Below are positions 1-6,799 of a stretch of 12,393 nt of DNA, piece by piece. Every line of letters begins with the position of its first letter. Positions within the stretch are counted from its first letter, which is position 1. Source of the stretch: Bacteroidota bacterium (GTDB lineage: Bacteria > Bacteroidota > Bacteroidia > Bacteroidales > B18-G4). A program made the translations under genes and the position numbers. The notes beneath the pieces are model-generated. The model made no database searches. It saw nothing but the letters and a program-made list of their open reading frames with translations, and had not been told where the DNA came from. Where the stretch lies: NCBI GenBank assembly GCA_003648575.1, contig QMPN01000065.1, positions 1 through 12,393 of the forward strand, given 5' to 3'.

Positions 1-5
1 AGATT

Positions 6-1127
6 CTAATTATTGCTTAGAAAAACACTTACCGGATAATGATCTGAAAGATCTATGCGGTGGACCTTAAATTCATAAGCATTGAAATCACCGGAATACA
101 GGATAAAATCAATTCTTATGGGTGGTAGTTTGCCTGAGAAGGTATTCCCCAGCCCGTGACCTGCTTTTACAAAGGCATCGTTCAGGCCGTCGGAGATCCT
201 GTGGTAGCAATAGGAAAGCGGTGTGTCGTTAAAATCACCACAAATGATCACAGGATATGGACAATCGGAAAGGCTTCGCTCAACAACAGCTGTTTGACGT
301 GACCTGATCTTATATGCTGAATGCAATTTTCTGAGAATGTTGCTGGATCCACGTCTGAATTCCCCTTTTTCTGTTTGTCCTTTGCTGATATCTTCCACAA
401 ACTGATAGTCCTCATGGCGAAGCCGGATGGACGCCAGATGAAGATTATATACTCTCACAGTATCCCCCTGGAGGACCATATCAGCATACAGCCCAAATTG
501 ATGCTGTTCACCGGGCAGTGCCAGCGTGTTTGTGTTTATGGCAGGAAATTGACTTAGGATTACAAGTGCATAAATACGATTTTTATTTTGCGGCCGGTAA
601 TTATTGTAATAACAATAATCATAATGCGTCAGTGTCCTCATTTCTTTAAAAACACCCTTGAAATCATTGCTCCTGTCAGCGAATTCCTGGATACAGCTGA
701 TATCGGCCTGCTGGGATCCAATAAAGTTGTAGATGTCACTTCTGATCTCTGTCTCCTCCACACCAAGGTTGCTGTGGGCCATATTCTGAACATTGAAACT
801 CAGGAGTTTTGTGGTCCCCTCAGATGGAACTTCACGGCCGGGAAGGATCTGCAGGTGATGAACAAATGGCTGATAGCCTATCAAGAGCACCAGCAGGGAA
901 AGCAAGAGTTTTTTTCTGCCTCTGATCAGCCAGTACAGCATGAACAGAAGATTGGTCACCATCAGGAATAGATAACCCAGTCCTAAAAAGGCAAAAATGG
1001 TACTAGTACCCGGATCTACATAGGAGGAGAGATAGGCTGCGAGCAAGGCAACAGCCAGAATAACATTAAGCAGCCATATAATGCGGCTGATCAATCCTAT
1101 TCTTTTTTTTCCCGGCATATTGCTCAT
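6..1127 (-). CDS. Membrane-anchored endonuclease/exonuclease/phosphatase (EEP) family protein
   Basis: A 373-residue protein with three hydrophobic segments at the N-terminus (about 13-35, 43-68 and 73-88) followed by an EEP (DNase I-like) fold from about residue 105. The metal-binding and catalytic residues of the family are all visible: Asn112 in LSFNVQN, Glu148 in CIQEF, His230 in YNLHL, Asp298 and Asn300 in CGDFND, Asp340 in RIDFIL, and Asp362-His363 in LSDHYP. The enzyme should therefore be an active Mg2+-dependent phosphodiesterase or phosphatase; its substrate (nucleic acid, phospholipid or other) cannot be read from the sequence. The topology suggests a catalytic domain tethered to the inner membrane. 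The ATG lies 6 bases after the stop of the upstream T9SS-cargo gene, so it is probably the last visible gene of the mutL unit. A second in-frame ATG three codons later is also possible. The stop is at the window edge, so anything further downstream is unseen. Confidence 0.93.
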   Translation of the reverse strand: MSNMPGKKRIGLISRIIWLLNVILAVALLAAYLSSYVDPGTSTIFAFLGLGYLFLMVTNLLFMLYWLIRGRKKLLLSLLVLLIGYQPFVHHLQILPGREVPSEGTTKLLSFNVQNMAHSNLGVEETEIRSDIYNFIGSQQADISCIQEFADRSNDFKGVFKEMRTLTHYDYCYYNNYRPQNKNRIYALVILSQFPAINTNTLALPGEQHQFGLYADMVLQGDTVRVYNLHLASIRLRHEDYQFVEDISKGQTEKGEFRRGSSNILRKLHSAYKIRSRQTAVVERSLSDCPYPVIICGDFNDTPLSYCYHRISDGLNDAFVKAGHGLGNTFSGKLPPIRIDFILYSGDFNAYEFKVHRIDLSDHYPVSVFLSNN

Positions 1128-1133
1128 AAGATC

Positions 1134-2753
1134 TTATTGGTGATGTGTCATCCTAAGATAAGAGACAGATCTTTCTGATGAAAGTTTAAGGATATATATG
1201 CCTGCATCATATTCGGTAGCTTGCCATTTGACCTGGTGCTTGCCTGTGGCCAGCGTTTCATCTAGCAGTACATCCAGCAATTGGCCGGCAATATTGAATA
1301 CTTCTATCCGAACCTGATCCTCTTTATTCAATTCAAAACGTATGTTGGTTTCTGAAGTGAAAGGATTTGGAAAGTTTTGATAGAGTGTTAATTCATCATT
1401 AAGGCTGCTGAGCTCGTCCAGGCCGATAGGGATGTCTATCACTGCAGTGTAGATCTCCTGGTTATAACTCCCGGCCCTGTCATCGGTCCAGACAGGCACG
1501 ATCTTTCCGCCATAGGCATCGATGCCTATATAATCACCATAGCGCACATTGCTGTTCGGCTGTATTCCGTGAAAAGTAAGATTGCTGAGTCGTGCATTTG
1601 TCCATGTATCTCCTTCATCGTCAGAGTATGCCATGTAGGCATTCATCTGGCTGGGCCCCTCCCGCTCATCGAAATACACAACTACGATACGTCCGTTCTC
1701 ATCACATTGAATGGAAGGCCAATACTGGTTGTTCTGTGCAACATCATTTACCCGTACCGGGTCTGTCATCCAGTTTTCACCACCATCTGTCGATCGCTGA
1801 AACCATACATCATCTGTTCCCAGCCTTCTGTCGATAAAAGCAACATAAACATTCCCCCTCGAGGGTTTTGACGAATAATCTACACAGATGTATGGGAATG
1901 AAGTATTGTTCTGGGATCCGGTGGCGCTGATAAACCTATCCAGTCCAAAGTTTTCGCCACCGTCCAGGCTACGGTCATACCTCAGTCCGCCATCCCACCA
2001 TACTATGTGGATGCTTCCGTCTGTACCTGTAGCCAGGTTAGCACCTTGCCCTGATTGATTGTCGCCTACATCAATTGTTGGGCCCCAGTTGGTGCCTCCT
2101 ACATCGGATTTCCTGAATTTGATACCGTATGAAGCGCCAAAGCTTTTCCATGCAATCATGATATTGTCATATGTGGCGTTGGTGGGAACCGGATCGCAGA
2201 AGATCCATTCCTTGTCTTCGCCCTGAAGGCCACTTCCCGGGACTGCCGTTGCATGCAGGCTGAAGGTTTGCCCGTTATCGGTAGATTTGTAGAGGAGCAT
2301 ATCCCTGTTGTAGTTCATTACCGGTTGCCTGGAGGTGCTGCTCAGGTAAAAGTGTCCCGATGCATCACTGGTCAATACCGGGTCACTTTGCGAAATGTGG
2401 TTGGGCAAAGGATCGGGGAGGAGCTGGCTTTCCGACCATGTGATACCCCCATCAACAGAATAAGCATAACCTATCCGCCGTACAACATTGGGTTCCTGCC
2501 ATCCCAGGCGGAAATCACGCCATGCTGCCACCACAATATTGGGATCGGTACGGCTGATTCTCACAGTAGGCTCATTTTGTGGAGCGCTTTCAGCCGAAAT
2601 ATTGTAATCCACAAACATGGGGCTGTCACTGTAGTCTTTCAGCGGGTAAACACCACTATGGTTCAGATCAAAAGCATGGAGCTCGTTATCCTGGGAATAT
2701 GTTAACAAGGCAAAGCTGCTAAGAAGGATGAGTAGGAGTAGTTTTTTTATCAT
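1134..2753 (-). CDS. Exported six-Asp-box beta-propeller (sialidase-like/BNR) protein with T9SS sorting domain
   Basis: A 539-residue secreted protein. Residues 1-21 form a Sec signal peptide (MIKK, a Leu-rich core, then TYSQ). Six Asp boxes (S-x-D-x-G-x-T/N-W/F) follow at 99-106, 157-164, 216-223, 262-269, 321-328 and 377-384, regularly 46-59 residues apart, as expected for a six-bladed sialidase-type propeller. Four blades also carry a W/F-x-D-x-R-x-G type strand (for example near 78-84, 307-312, 361-366 and 422-428). Residues 457-535 are a type A T9SS C-terminal domain (YQNFPNPF, then IEVFNIAGQ and DAGIYILKL), so the protein should cross the outer membrane and be attached to the surface or released. 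I see no convincing catalytic arginine triad or FRIP motif, so enzyme activity is not implied. An in-frame ATG at 2798 would add 15 residues before the signal peptide and overlap the upstream rhomboid gene. The ATG at 2753, 4 bases after the rhomboid stop, is preferred. Confidence 0.92.
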   Translation of the reverse strand: MIKKLLLLILLSSFALLTYSQDNELHAFDLNHSGVYPLKDYSDSPMFVDYNISAESAPQNEPTVRISRTDPNIVVAAWRDFRLGWQEPNVVRRIGYAYSVDGGITWSESQLLPDPLPNHISQSDPVLTSDASGHFYLSSTSRQPVMNYNRDMLLYKSTDNGQTFSLHATAVPGSGLQGEDKEWIFCDPVPTNATYDNIMIAWKSFGASYGIKFRKSDVGGTNWGPTIDVGDNQSGQGANLATGTDGSIHIVWWDGGLRYDRSLDGGENFGLDRFISATGSQNNTSFPYICVDYSSKPSRGNVYVAFIDRRLGTDDVWFQRSTDGGENWMTDPVRVNDVAQNNQYWPSIQCDENGRIVVVYFDEREGPSQMNAYMAYSDDEGDTWTNARLSNLTFHGIQPNSNVRYGDYIGIDAYGGKIVPVWTDDRAGSYNQEIYTAVIDIPIGLDELSSLNDELTLYQNFPNPFTSETNIRFELNKEDQVRIEVFNIAGQLLDVLLDETLATGKHQVKWQATEYDAGIYILKLSSERSVSYLRMTHHQ

Positions 2754-2757
2754 GGCC

Positions 2758-3681
2758 TTATTTTTTGTTGCTCTGGTTGAAGAGAAGTTCCTTTTCATCT
2801 TTTGTCAGGCTGTCGTAGCCCGAACGTGAGATCTTGTCAAGGATATCATCTATCTTCTTCTGCTTGACAGCACGATCCTTGTTAAAATCTTCATCGCTGG
2901 AAGGGCGCTTTGCATTTGTTTTCTTAGGTTTTCTTTTAATAGTAGGTCTCCGTTTCTCTTTGCGTTTGATTTTTGGAAAGATCTTGCTGAAATCCCTTCC
3001 CCGACGCAGGTAATGGATGTAAAGGAAACCATAAACAGCTCCGCCTATATGAGCAATATGTCCGCCTGCATTTCCGTGTCGTATCATAAAAAAGTCGAGG
3101 ATGAACAAAGCTAGTGCCAGGTAAAAGATCTTTACCCTTCCAAAAAGTATCAGGCTGATGGTGTAGTTTGGCATGTACAGGGAAATGGCTGCCACGATGG
3201 CCATGACTGATGCACTGGCGCCCAGGGCACGTGCCTGTGGTATGATATCAGAGAAAACCGGGAAAATATTATAGGTAAAAACGAAAAGTATTCCTCCGAC
3301 CAGGCCTCCGAGAAGGTAGGTGGTGAGCAATTGCCTCTGGCTGAGATATTGTGTAAAGATCTTTCCAAACCAATACAGCCACAGCATATTAAAAAGTATA
3401 TGCAAGAAGCTTGTATGAAGGAACATATAGCTTAGCAGCGTCCATGGGCGGTATATAAGCAGATCTAAGCTGGCTGGTAGAGCAAAGTATTCCAGGATGG
3501 TGTGCTCAATAAGAGGCACTGAATAATTAAAGGCCCAGCCGATCGCGAAAGCTATCTGCACAAGCACCCATATGCCGATGTTGATAATGATCAATCGTGG
3601 CAATATGCTACTGCCCCTGAAAAACTTCTTCAGGTCTTCCAGTGGATTCGGCCGCCCTTGCTGCTGATAAAATTGATTCAT
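2758..3681 (-). CDS. Rhomboid family intramembrane serine protease with C-terminal cytoplasmic extension
   Basis: A 307-residue polytopic protein that should cleave transmembrane substrates within the membrane. About six hydrophobic segments lie between residues 28 and 225. The rhomboid signature residues are present: HILFN (His94, Asn98) in the second core helix, the serine motif GASAS (Ser156, preceded by Leu-Gly), and AHIGG with the partner histidine His211. The catalytic dyad therefore looks intact, although the residue after the serine is Ala rather than the usual Gly. Residues 229-307 form a very basic linker followed by a helical tail (KKIDDILDKISRSG, then LTKDEKELLFNQ). Such a tail is common on Bacteroidota rhomboids (DUF6576-like) and probably sits in the cytoplasm. 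The ATG follows the heptamer repeat array directly. An in-frame TAA at 3694-3696 excludes any much longer start. The gene downstream begins 4 bases after its stop. Substrates are unknown. Confidence 0.95.
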   Translation of the reverse strand: MNQFYQQQGRPNPLEDLKKFFRGSSILPRLIIINIGIWVLVQIAFAIGWAFNYSVPLIEHTILEYFALPASLDLLIYRPWTLLSYMFLHTSFLHILFNMLWLYWFGKIFTQYLSQRQLLTTYLLGGLVGGILFVFTYNIFPVFSDIIPQARALGASASVMAIVAAISLYMPNYTISLILFGRVKIFYLALALFILDFFMIRHGNAGGHIAHIGGAVYGFLYIHYLRRGRDFSKIFPKIKRKEKRRPTIKRKPKKTNAKRPSSDEDFNKDRAVKQKKIDDILDKISRSGYDSLTKDEKELLFNQSNKK

Positions 3682-3683
3682 TT

Positions 3684-3760
3684 TTTTTACTCTTTACTCG
3701 CTACTTGTTACTGGTCACTACCCAACGCCTAATGCCTAAAGCCAAATGCCCAACACCCAA
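3684..3760 (-). repeat. Eleven-unit degenerate heptamer tandem array between the two rhomboid genes
   Basis: Read on the minus strand from 3760 down to 3684, the spacer splits without a single slip into eleven 7-base units. Six belong to a TTRGGCN class: TTGGGTG, TTGGGCA, TTTGGCT, TTAGGCA, TTAGGCG, TTGGGTA. Five belong to a GTRRCNA-like class: GTGACCA, GTAACAA, GTAGCGA, GTAAAGA, GTAAAAA. The array begins one base after the TAA of the upstream rhomboid gene and ends two bases before the ATG of the next, so it occupies 77 of the 80 intergenic bases. Units within a class differ by one to a few substitutions. The spacing is invariant, so unit length rather than unit sequence is what has been kept. 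Heptanucleotide short tandem repeats are known from cyanobacterial genomes; whether this one is related to them is not known. It has no spacers and is not a CRISPR. Confidence 0.85.
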
Positions 3761-3761
3761 T

Positions 3762-4508
3762 TTAATAAACGCCTTTTTTCTTCCAGTATTTTATCAGGAA
3801 GAAGCCAAAGACCATACCTCCAAGGTGAGCAAAGTGTGCGATGCCCTCCTGTGTTCCGGTAACACCAAAATAGAGCTCCAGAGCCCCGTATATGATGACG
3901 AAGTACTTGGCCCTGATAGGGATGGCAAAGAATACATATAGCATAGTATTCGGAAACATCATTCCAAATGCAAGGAGGATACCAAATACAGCTCCGGATG
4001 CACCTACTGTCGGAGTATTGATGATTCTGTTCAGGGCAGCCATCGACTGCTCGCTAAAGGTTTTCCCTTCCCTCCACAATTCCGGTCCTTGAGTATAAAC
4101 GTAGTCTATTTGTTCAGGTGTGAGTAATCCTTCAATGGATTGTAACCTGATATAAGCCACCAGCAATTGCACCAGTCCGGCACCTATTCCTGTGACCATA
4201 TAAAAGGTTAAAAAGCGCTTTGGGCCCCATACCTGTTCAAGAATACTTCCAAACATCCACAGGGCGAACATATTGAATACCAGGTGGTAAAGGTCACCAT
4301 GCATGAACATGTATGACACAAATTGCCAGGATTCAAAATTTGGTGAAGTAAAATAATGCAAGCCCAGCAGACTGTACAGGTTGAACTGCTCCTTGAACAG
4401 GTTGGTGATCAGGAGAAAAAGGGCATTGACGATGATGAGGTTCAGTACTAACGGAGGCATTCCCATCAGGCCCCTTCTACCACTTCCAAATCCTTGAGTT
4501 GCATTCAT
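3762..4508 (-). CDS. Rhomboid family intramembrane serine protease
   Basis: A 248-residue polytopic protein lacking the basic tail of its neighbour. The family motifs are complete: WQFVSYMFMHGDLYHLVFN with His75 and Asn79, the serine motif GASGAVFG (Ser171), and HFAHLGG with the partner histidine His228. It should be a functional intramembrane protease. A loop of about 45 residues (121-165), rich in charged and polar residues, separates two membrane helices upstream of the catalytic serine. This loop is longer than the matching stretch in the other rhomboid, so the pair is clearly diverged rather than a recent duplication. The ATG lies 9 bases after the mutL stop, consistent with co-transcription. 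The stop codon abuts the heptamer array. The substrate is unknown. Possible roles are quality control or release of membrane-anchored proteins, and neither is shown by the sequence. Confidence 0.95.
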   Translation of the reverse strand: MNATQGFGSGRRGLMGMPPLVLNLIIVNALFLLITNLFKEQFNLYSLLGLHYFTSPNFESWQFVSYMFMHGDLYHLVFNMFALWMFGSILEQVWGPKRFLTFYMVTGIGAGLVQLLVAYIRLQSIEGLLTPEQIDYVYTQGPELWREGKTFSEQSMAALNRIINTPTVGASGAVFGILLAFGMMFPNTMLYVFFAIPIRAKYFVIIYGALELYFGVTGTQEGIAHFAHLGGMVFGFFLIKYWKKKGVY

Positions 4509-4517
4509 ATGCTTAAA

Positions 4518-6326
4518 TTAAAATAGCTTTTCAATTTCATCCGGCCCCAGTATTCTGACGATCATTTTCCCGCCGGGGGAAGTATCTGGCATACTGCTGC
4601 TAAATAGCTGGCTTACCATCGTTTCCATTTCCTCCCGGCCCAGCACCTGTGATGACTTCATAGCCAGGTTAGCGGCCATAGCCAGTGCCAGGTTCACACG
4701 CTGGTCCTGATCCAGATCGAGCAGGTTCTTTTTATAATTATCCAGTATTTTCTCTAACAAATCCCTGATGTCTTTGTTCATGGTGTCGCCAGGAACCCCT
4801 GTAACCACAAAAGCGTTCTTGCCCAGGTCTTCGAAGTTAAATCCAATGTTTTCCAGCAAGGGTTTAAGTTCCCTTATGATCTCTGCATCGCTCAAAGGAA
4901 AGCTGATCTGTTGTGGGAAGAGCACTTGCTGGCTGGGTGCAGACCCCGATTCAAGCTGATGCATGAAACGATCGTATAGAATTCTTTCATGGGCCCGCTT
5001 TTGGTGAATGATCATAAGCCCCGACCTTCCCGATGTAAGGATATATTTACCCATAAACTGAAAGATCCATGGACCCTTTTGTTCGTTGCTGCCTTCGGTG
5101 AAGATGACTCCTTGCTCCCCATCGGGTGAGGAGTCCCTGTTCTCTTCAAAGAGCTTTTCCCAATGTTCACGATTCGTTCTTTCGCGGCCGCTTTCAGTAC
5201 TGTTGGGTGATGGAGAACTTTCGAAAGGGTTGAAATCAGAAGACTTAGGGTCGAAAGGGTTTTTAACCGGTGCATCGGCTCCTGGAGGAAGAAAGCTGAT
5301 GCTTTGTTCAACATCGAAATCGATGGCCGGCGCAATATTGAACTTACCCAGCGACTGTCTGACGGCAGATTTCAGAATGGCATAAATATGCTGCTGATCC
5401 TGAAAATTCACTTCGGTCTTGGTAGGATGTATATTGATATCGATCTTGTCAGGCTCTGTTTCAATGTAAATAAAGTAGGAGGGATGCGCGTCCGTAGGAA
5501 GCAGCTCCTGAAATGCTTGCTCTACTGAATGATGAAGGTAAGGGTGCCTGATAAATCGCCCGTTTACGAAGAAATATTGTTCACCGCGTGTTTTTCTGGC
5601 AAATTCAGGCTTGCCAATGTATCCTTGGATGTTTGCAATGCTGGATTCAAGCTCCAGAGGCACCAGTCTCTCTTTATATTGCTTGCCGTAGATGCCTACC
5701 AGACGCTCTTTCAGTTTAGACTTTTTGAGCTGGTAAACCAATTTATTATTGGCTTGCAGGCTCATGTTCACATCAGTGTTCACCAATGCCACGCGCAGGA
5801 ACTCTTCAGTGATATGCCTGAGCTCAGCTGTATTGGATTTCAAGAAGTTGCGTCTTGCAGGAACATTGAAAAAGAGGTTTTTTACAGCTATGCTGGTTCC
5901 GCTAGCGCTGGTACAGGGAGCCTGATCGATCAGCTTAGAACCTTCGATGCGGATGCATGTTCCTAACTCATCCTCCACGCGTTTTGTCTTCATCTCAAGC
6001 TGGGAGATGGCTGCTATGGATGCCATGGCCTCACCCCTGAATCCCAGGGTACGAATGGCAAAGAGGTCTTTGGCTTCGCTGATCTTCGAAGTAGCATGGC
6101 GCTCAAAACTCATACGGGCATCGGTTACTGTCATGCCGCAGCCATTATCGATGACCTGGATGAGTGTACGTCCTGCTTCTTTTACGATCAGTTGTATATC
6201 ATTTGCACCTGCATCAATGGCATTCTCAAGCAGCTCTTTCACTGCTGAGGCCGGACGTTGGATAACCTCACCCGCAGCGATCTGATTAGCCACTGCATCC
6301 GAAAGAAGTTTTATGATATCAGGCAT
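4518..6326 (-). CDS. mutL: DNA mismatch repair protein MutL
   Basis: A 602-residue MutL, the ATPase that links MutS mismatch recognition to strand incision. The N-terminal GHKL ATPase is complete: Glu34 and Asn35 in LLENAIDAGA, DNGCGM at 60-65, LGFRGEA at 94-100, GTSIAVKNLFFNVPAR at 143-158, and HPTKTEVNF at 300-308. Residues about 340-417 are a low-complexity acidic linker with two NPF tripeptides, and 418-602 form the C-terminal dimerisation domain. In endonuclease-type MutL that domain carries DQHA(X)2E(X)4E. Here the aligned stretch is HQKRAHERILYD (441-452), so the first Asp, the His and the Ala are replaced and the last Glu is Asp. The later cysteine-containing motifs are also absent (AANLAMK at 551-557, TSPGGK at 582-587). 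The ATG shares one base with the stop of the gene upstream (TAATG), suggesting translational coupling. Identity is certain; loss of endonuclease activity is an inference. Confidence 0.97.
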   Translation of the reverse strand: MPDIIKLLSDAVANQIAAGEVIQRPASAVKELLENAIDAGANDIQLIVKEAGRTLIQVIDNGCGMTVTDARMSFERHATSKISEAKDLFAIRTLGFRGEAMASIAAISQLEMKTKRVEDELGTCIRIEGSKLIDQAPCTSASGTSIAVKNLFFNVPARRNFLKSNTAELRHITEEFLRVALVNTDVNMSLQANNKLVYQLKKSKLKERLVGIYGKQYKERLVPLELESSIANIQGYIGKPEFARKTRGEQYFFVNGRFIRHPYLHHSVEQAFQELLPTDAHPSYFIYIETEPDKIDINIHPTKTEVNFQDQQHIYAILKSAVRQSLGKFNIAPAIDFDVEQSISFLPPGADAPVKNPFDPKSSDFNPFESSPSPNSTESGRERTNREHWEKLFEENRDSSPDGEQGVIFTEGSNEQKGPWIFQFMGKYILTSGRSGLMIIHQKRAHERILYDRFMHQLESGSAPSQQVLFPQQISFPLSDAEIIRELKPLLENIGFNFEDLGKNAFVVTGVPGDTMNKDIRDLLEKILDNYKKNLLDLDQDQRVNLALAMAANLAMKSSQVLGREEMETMVSQLFSSSMPDTSPGGKMIVRILGPDEIEKLF

Positions 6327-6649
6327 TATTCTGTAAAAAATCTAACAAGATTGCTGATGACGCCTGTGAAAAAGATAAAATAGATCGCAAAGAATATGAT
6401 CAGGGCGTAGATAAATAATTTCATCCAGGGATTGGCCCGCCCGATATTTTCAGGGTCATGTTTGCGGCGCCAGCGTGATCCCATCTTTTGTTTCAGGTCT
6501 GCCTTTACCTCTTCAGTAGTCCGCTCATCCGGACCGATACCATCCAGTTCACGCTTTCTCTTGTCAAACTCTTCCTGTTCAGGATCCCAGTAGCGTGGTT
6601 TGTAGCTAAACTTTTTCGGCTTTGGACGTTTAAAAAAAACAATCTTCAT
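6326..6649 (-). CDS. Small basic/acidic protein with one C-terminal membrane helix, upstream of mutL
   Basis: A 107-residue protein of unknown function. The first 75 residues are strongly charged and hydrophilic: a basic start (FFKRPKPKKFSYKPRYWDP), then alternating acidic and basic residues likely to be helical, and a second basic stretch (SRWRRKHDP, 59-67). Residues about 76-97 form one hydrophobic transmembrane helix, followed by a short tail. There is no signal peptide, so the charged part probably faces the cytoplasm with the helix as a tail anchor. It is the first gene of the mutL unit, with its stop overlapping the mutL start by one base. I recognise no catalytic motif. A TTG two codons upstream (6655) would add only Met-Glu, and the ATG at 6649 is preferred. 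The reading frame, hydrophobicity pattern and tight coupling make it a real gene. Confidence 0.85.
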   Translation of the reverse strand: MKIVFFKRPKPKKFSYKPRYWDPEQEEFDKRKRELDGIGPDERTTEEVKADLKQKMGSRWRRKHDPENIGRANPWMKLFIYALIIFFAIYFIFFTGVISNLVRFFTE

Positions 6650-6671
6650 TTCCAATATTTTTCAAGTATGA

Positions 6672-6681
6672 TAAGTACTTA
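6672..6681. promoter_or_regulatory. Perfect 10-bp palindrome at the predicted transcription start of the mutL unit
   Basis: TAAGTACTTA is a perfect inverted repeat. It overlaps the point about 5-8 bases downstream of the -7 box at 6686-6693, where transcription would begin. An operator is possible from this position, but a 10-base A+T-rich palindrome can also occur by chance. Confidence 0.25.
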
Positions 6682-6685
6682 CAGG

Positions 6686-6693
6686 CAAAAATA
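6686..6693 (-). promoter_or_regulatory. Candidate Bacteroidota -7 promoter element for the mutL operon
   Basis: On the minus strand these bases read TATTTTTG, an exact match to the TAnnTTTG -7 element of Bacteroidota promoters. It lies about 37 bases upstream of the ATG at 6649. The expected -33 TTTG is weak: only a run of T (6711-6715) is found near the right distance. It is the best candidate in the 150-base gap and would drive the six-gene unit. Confidence 0.5.
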
Positions 6694-6799
6694 CTCAATT
6701 TTATGAGTGGAAAAAGACGAAGTACGATTTGATTGAAAAGTTTCTTGCCTATATCGCAACTCAGCTGCAGATACTAATAAGCAGTAATTAGTGAACGTA

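Noticed and set aside
588..971. 127-codon open frame on the plus strand
   Set aside because: Antisense to the EEP protein; no signal, promoter or domain.
2253..2705. 150-codon open frame on the plus strand
   Set aside because: It lies wholly antisense to the Asp-box propeller gene, has no start context or recognisable domain, and is a shadow of that gene.
2754..2798. Upstream ATG for the propeller protein (15 extra residues)
   Set aside because: The extension is polar, precedes an excellent signal peptide, and would overlap the rhomboid coding sequence.
3684..3760. Possible CRISPR array or minisatellite in coding sequence
   Set aside because: Units are 7 bases with no spacers, and the stretch is outside any gene, so it is reported as a heptamer tandem array instead.
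5529..5966. 145-codon open frame on the plus strand
   Set aside because: Antisense to conserved MutL ATPase motifs; its translation shows no family features.
6694..6799. Terminator hairpin after the DUF6580-type gene
   Set aside because: Only a 5-base stem with a long loop (CTAAT/ATTAG) could be drawn, with no T tract; too weak to call.
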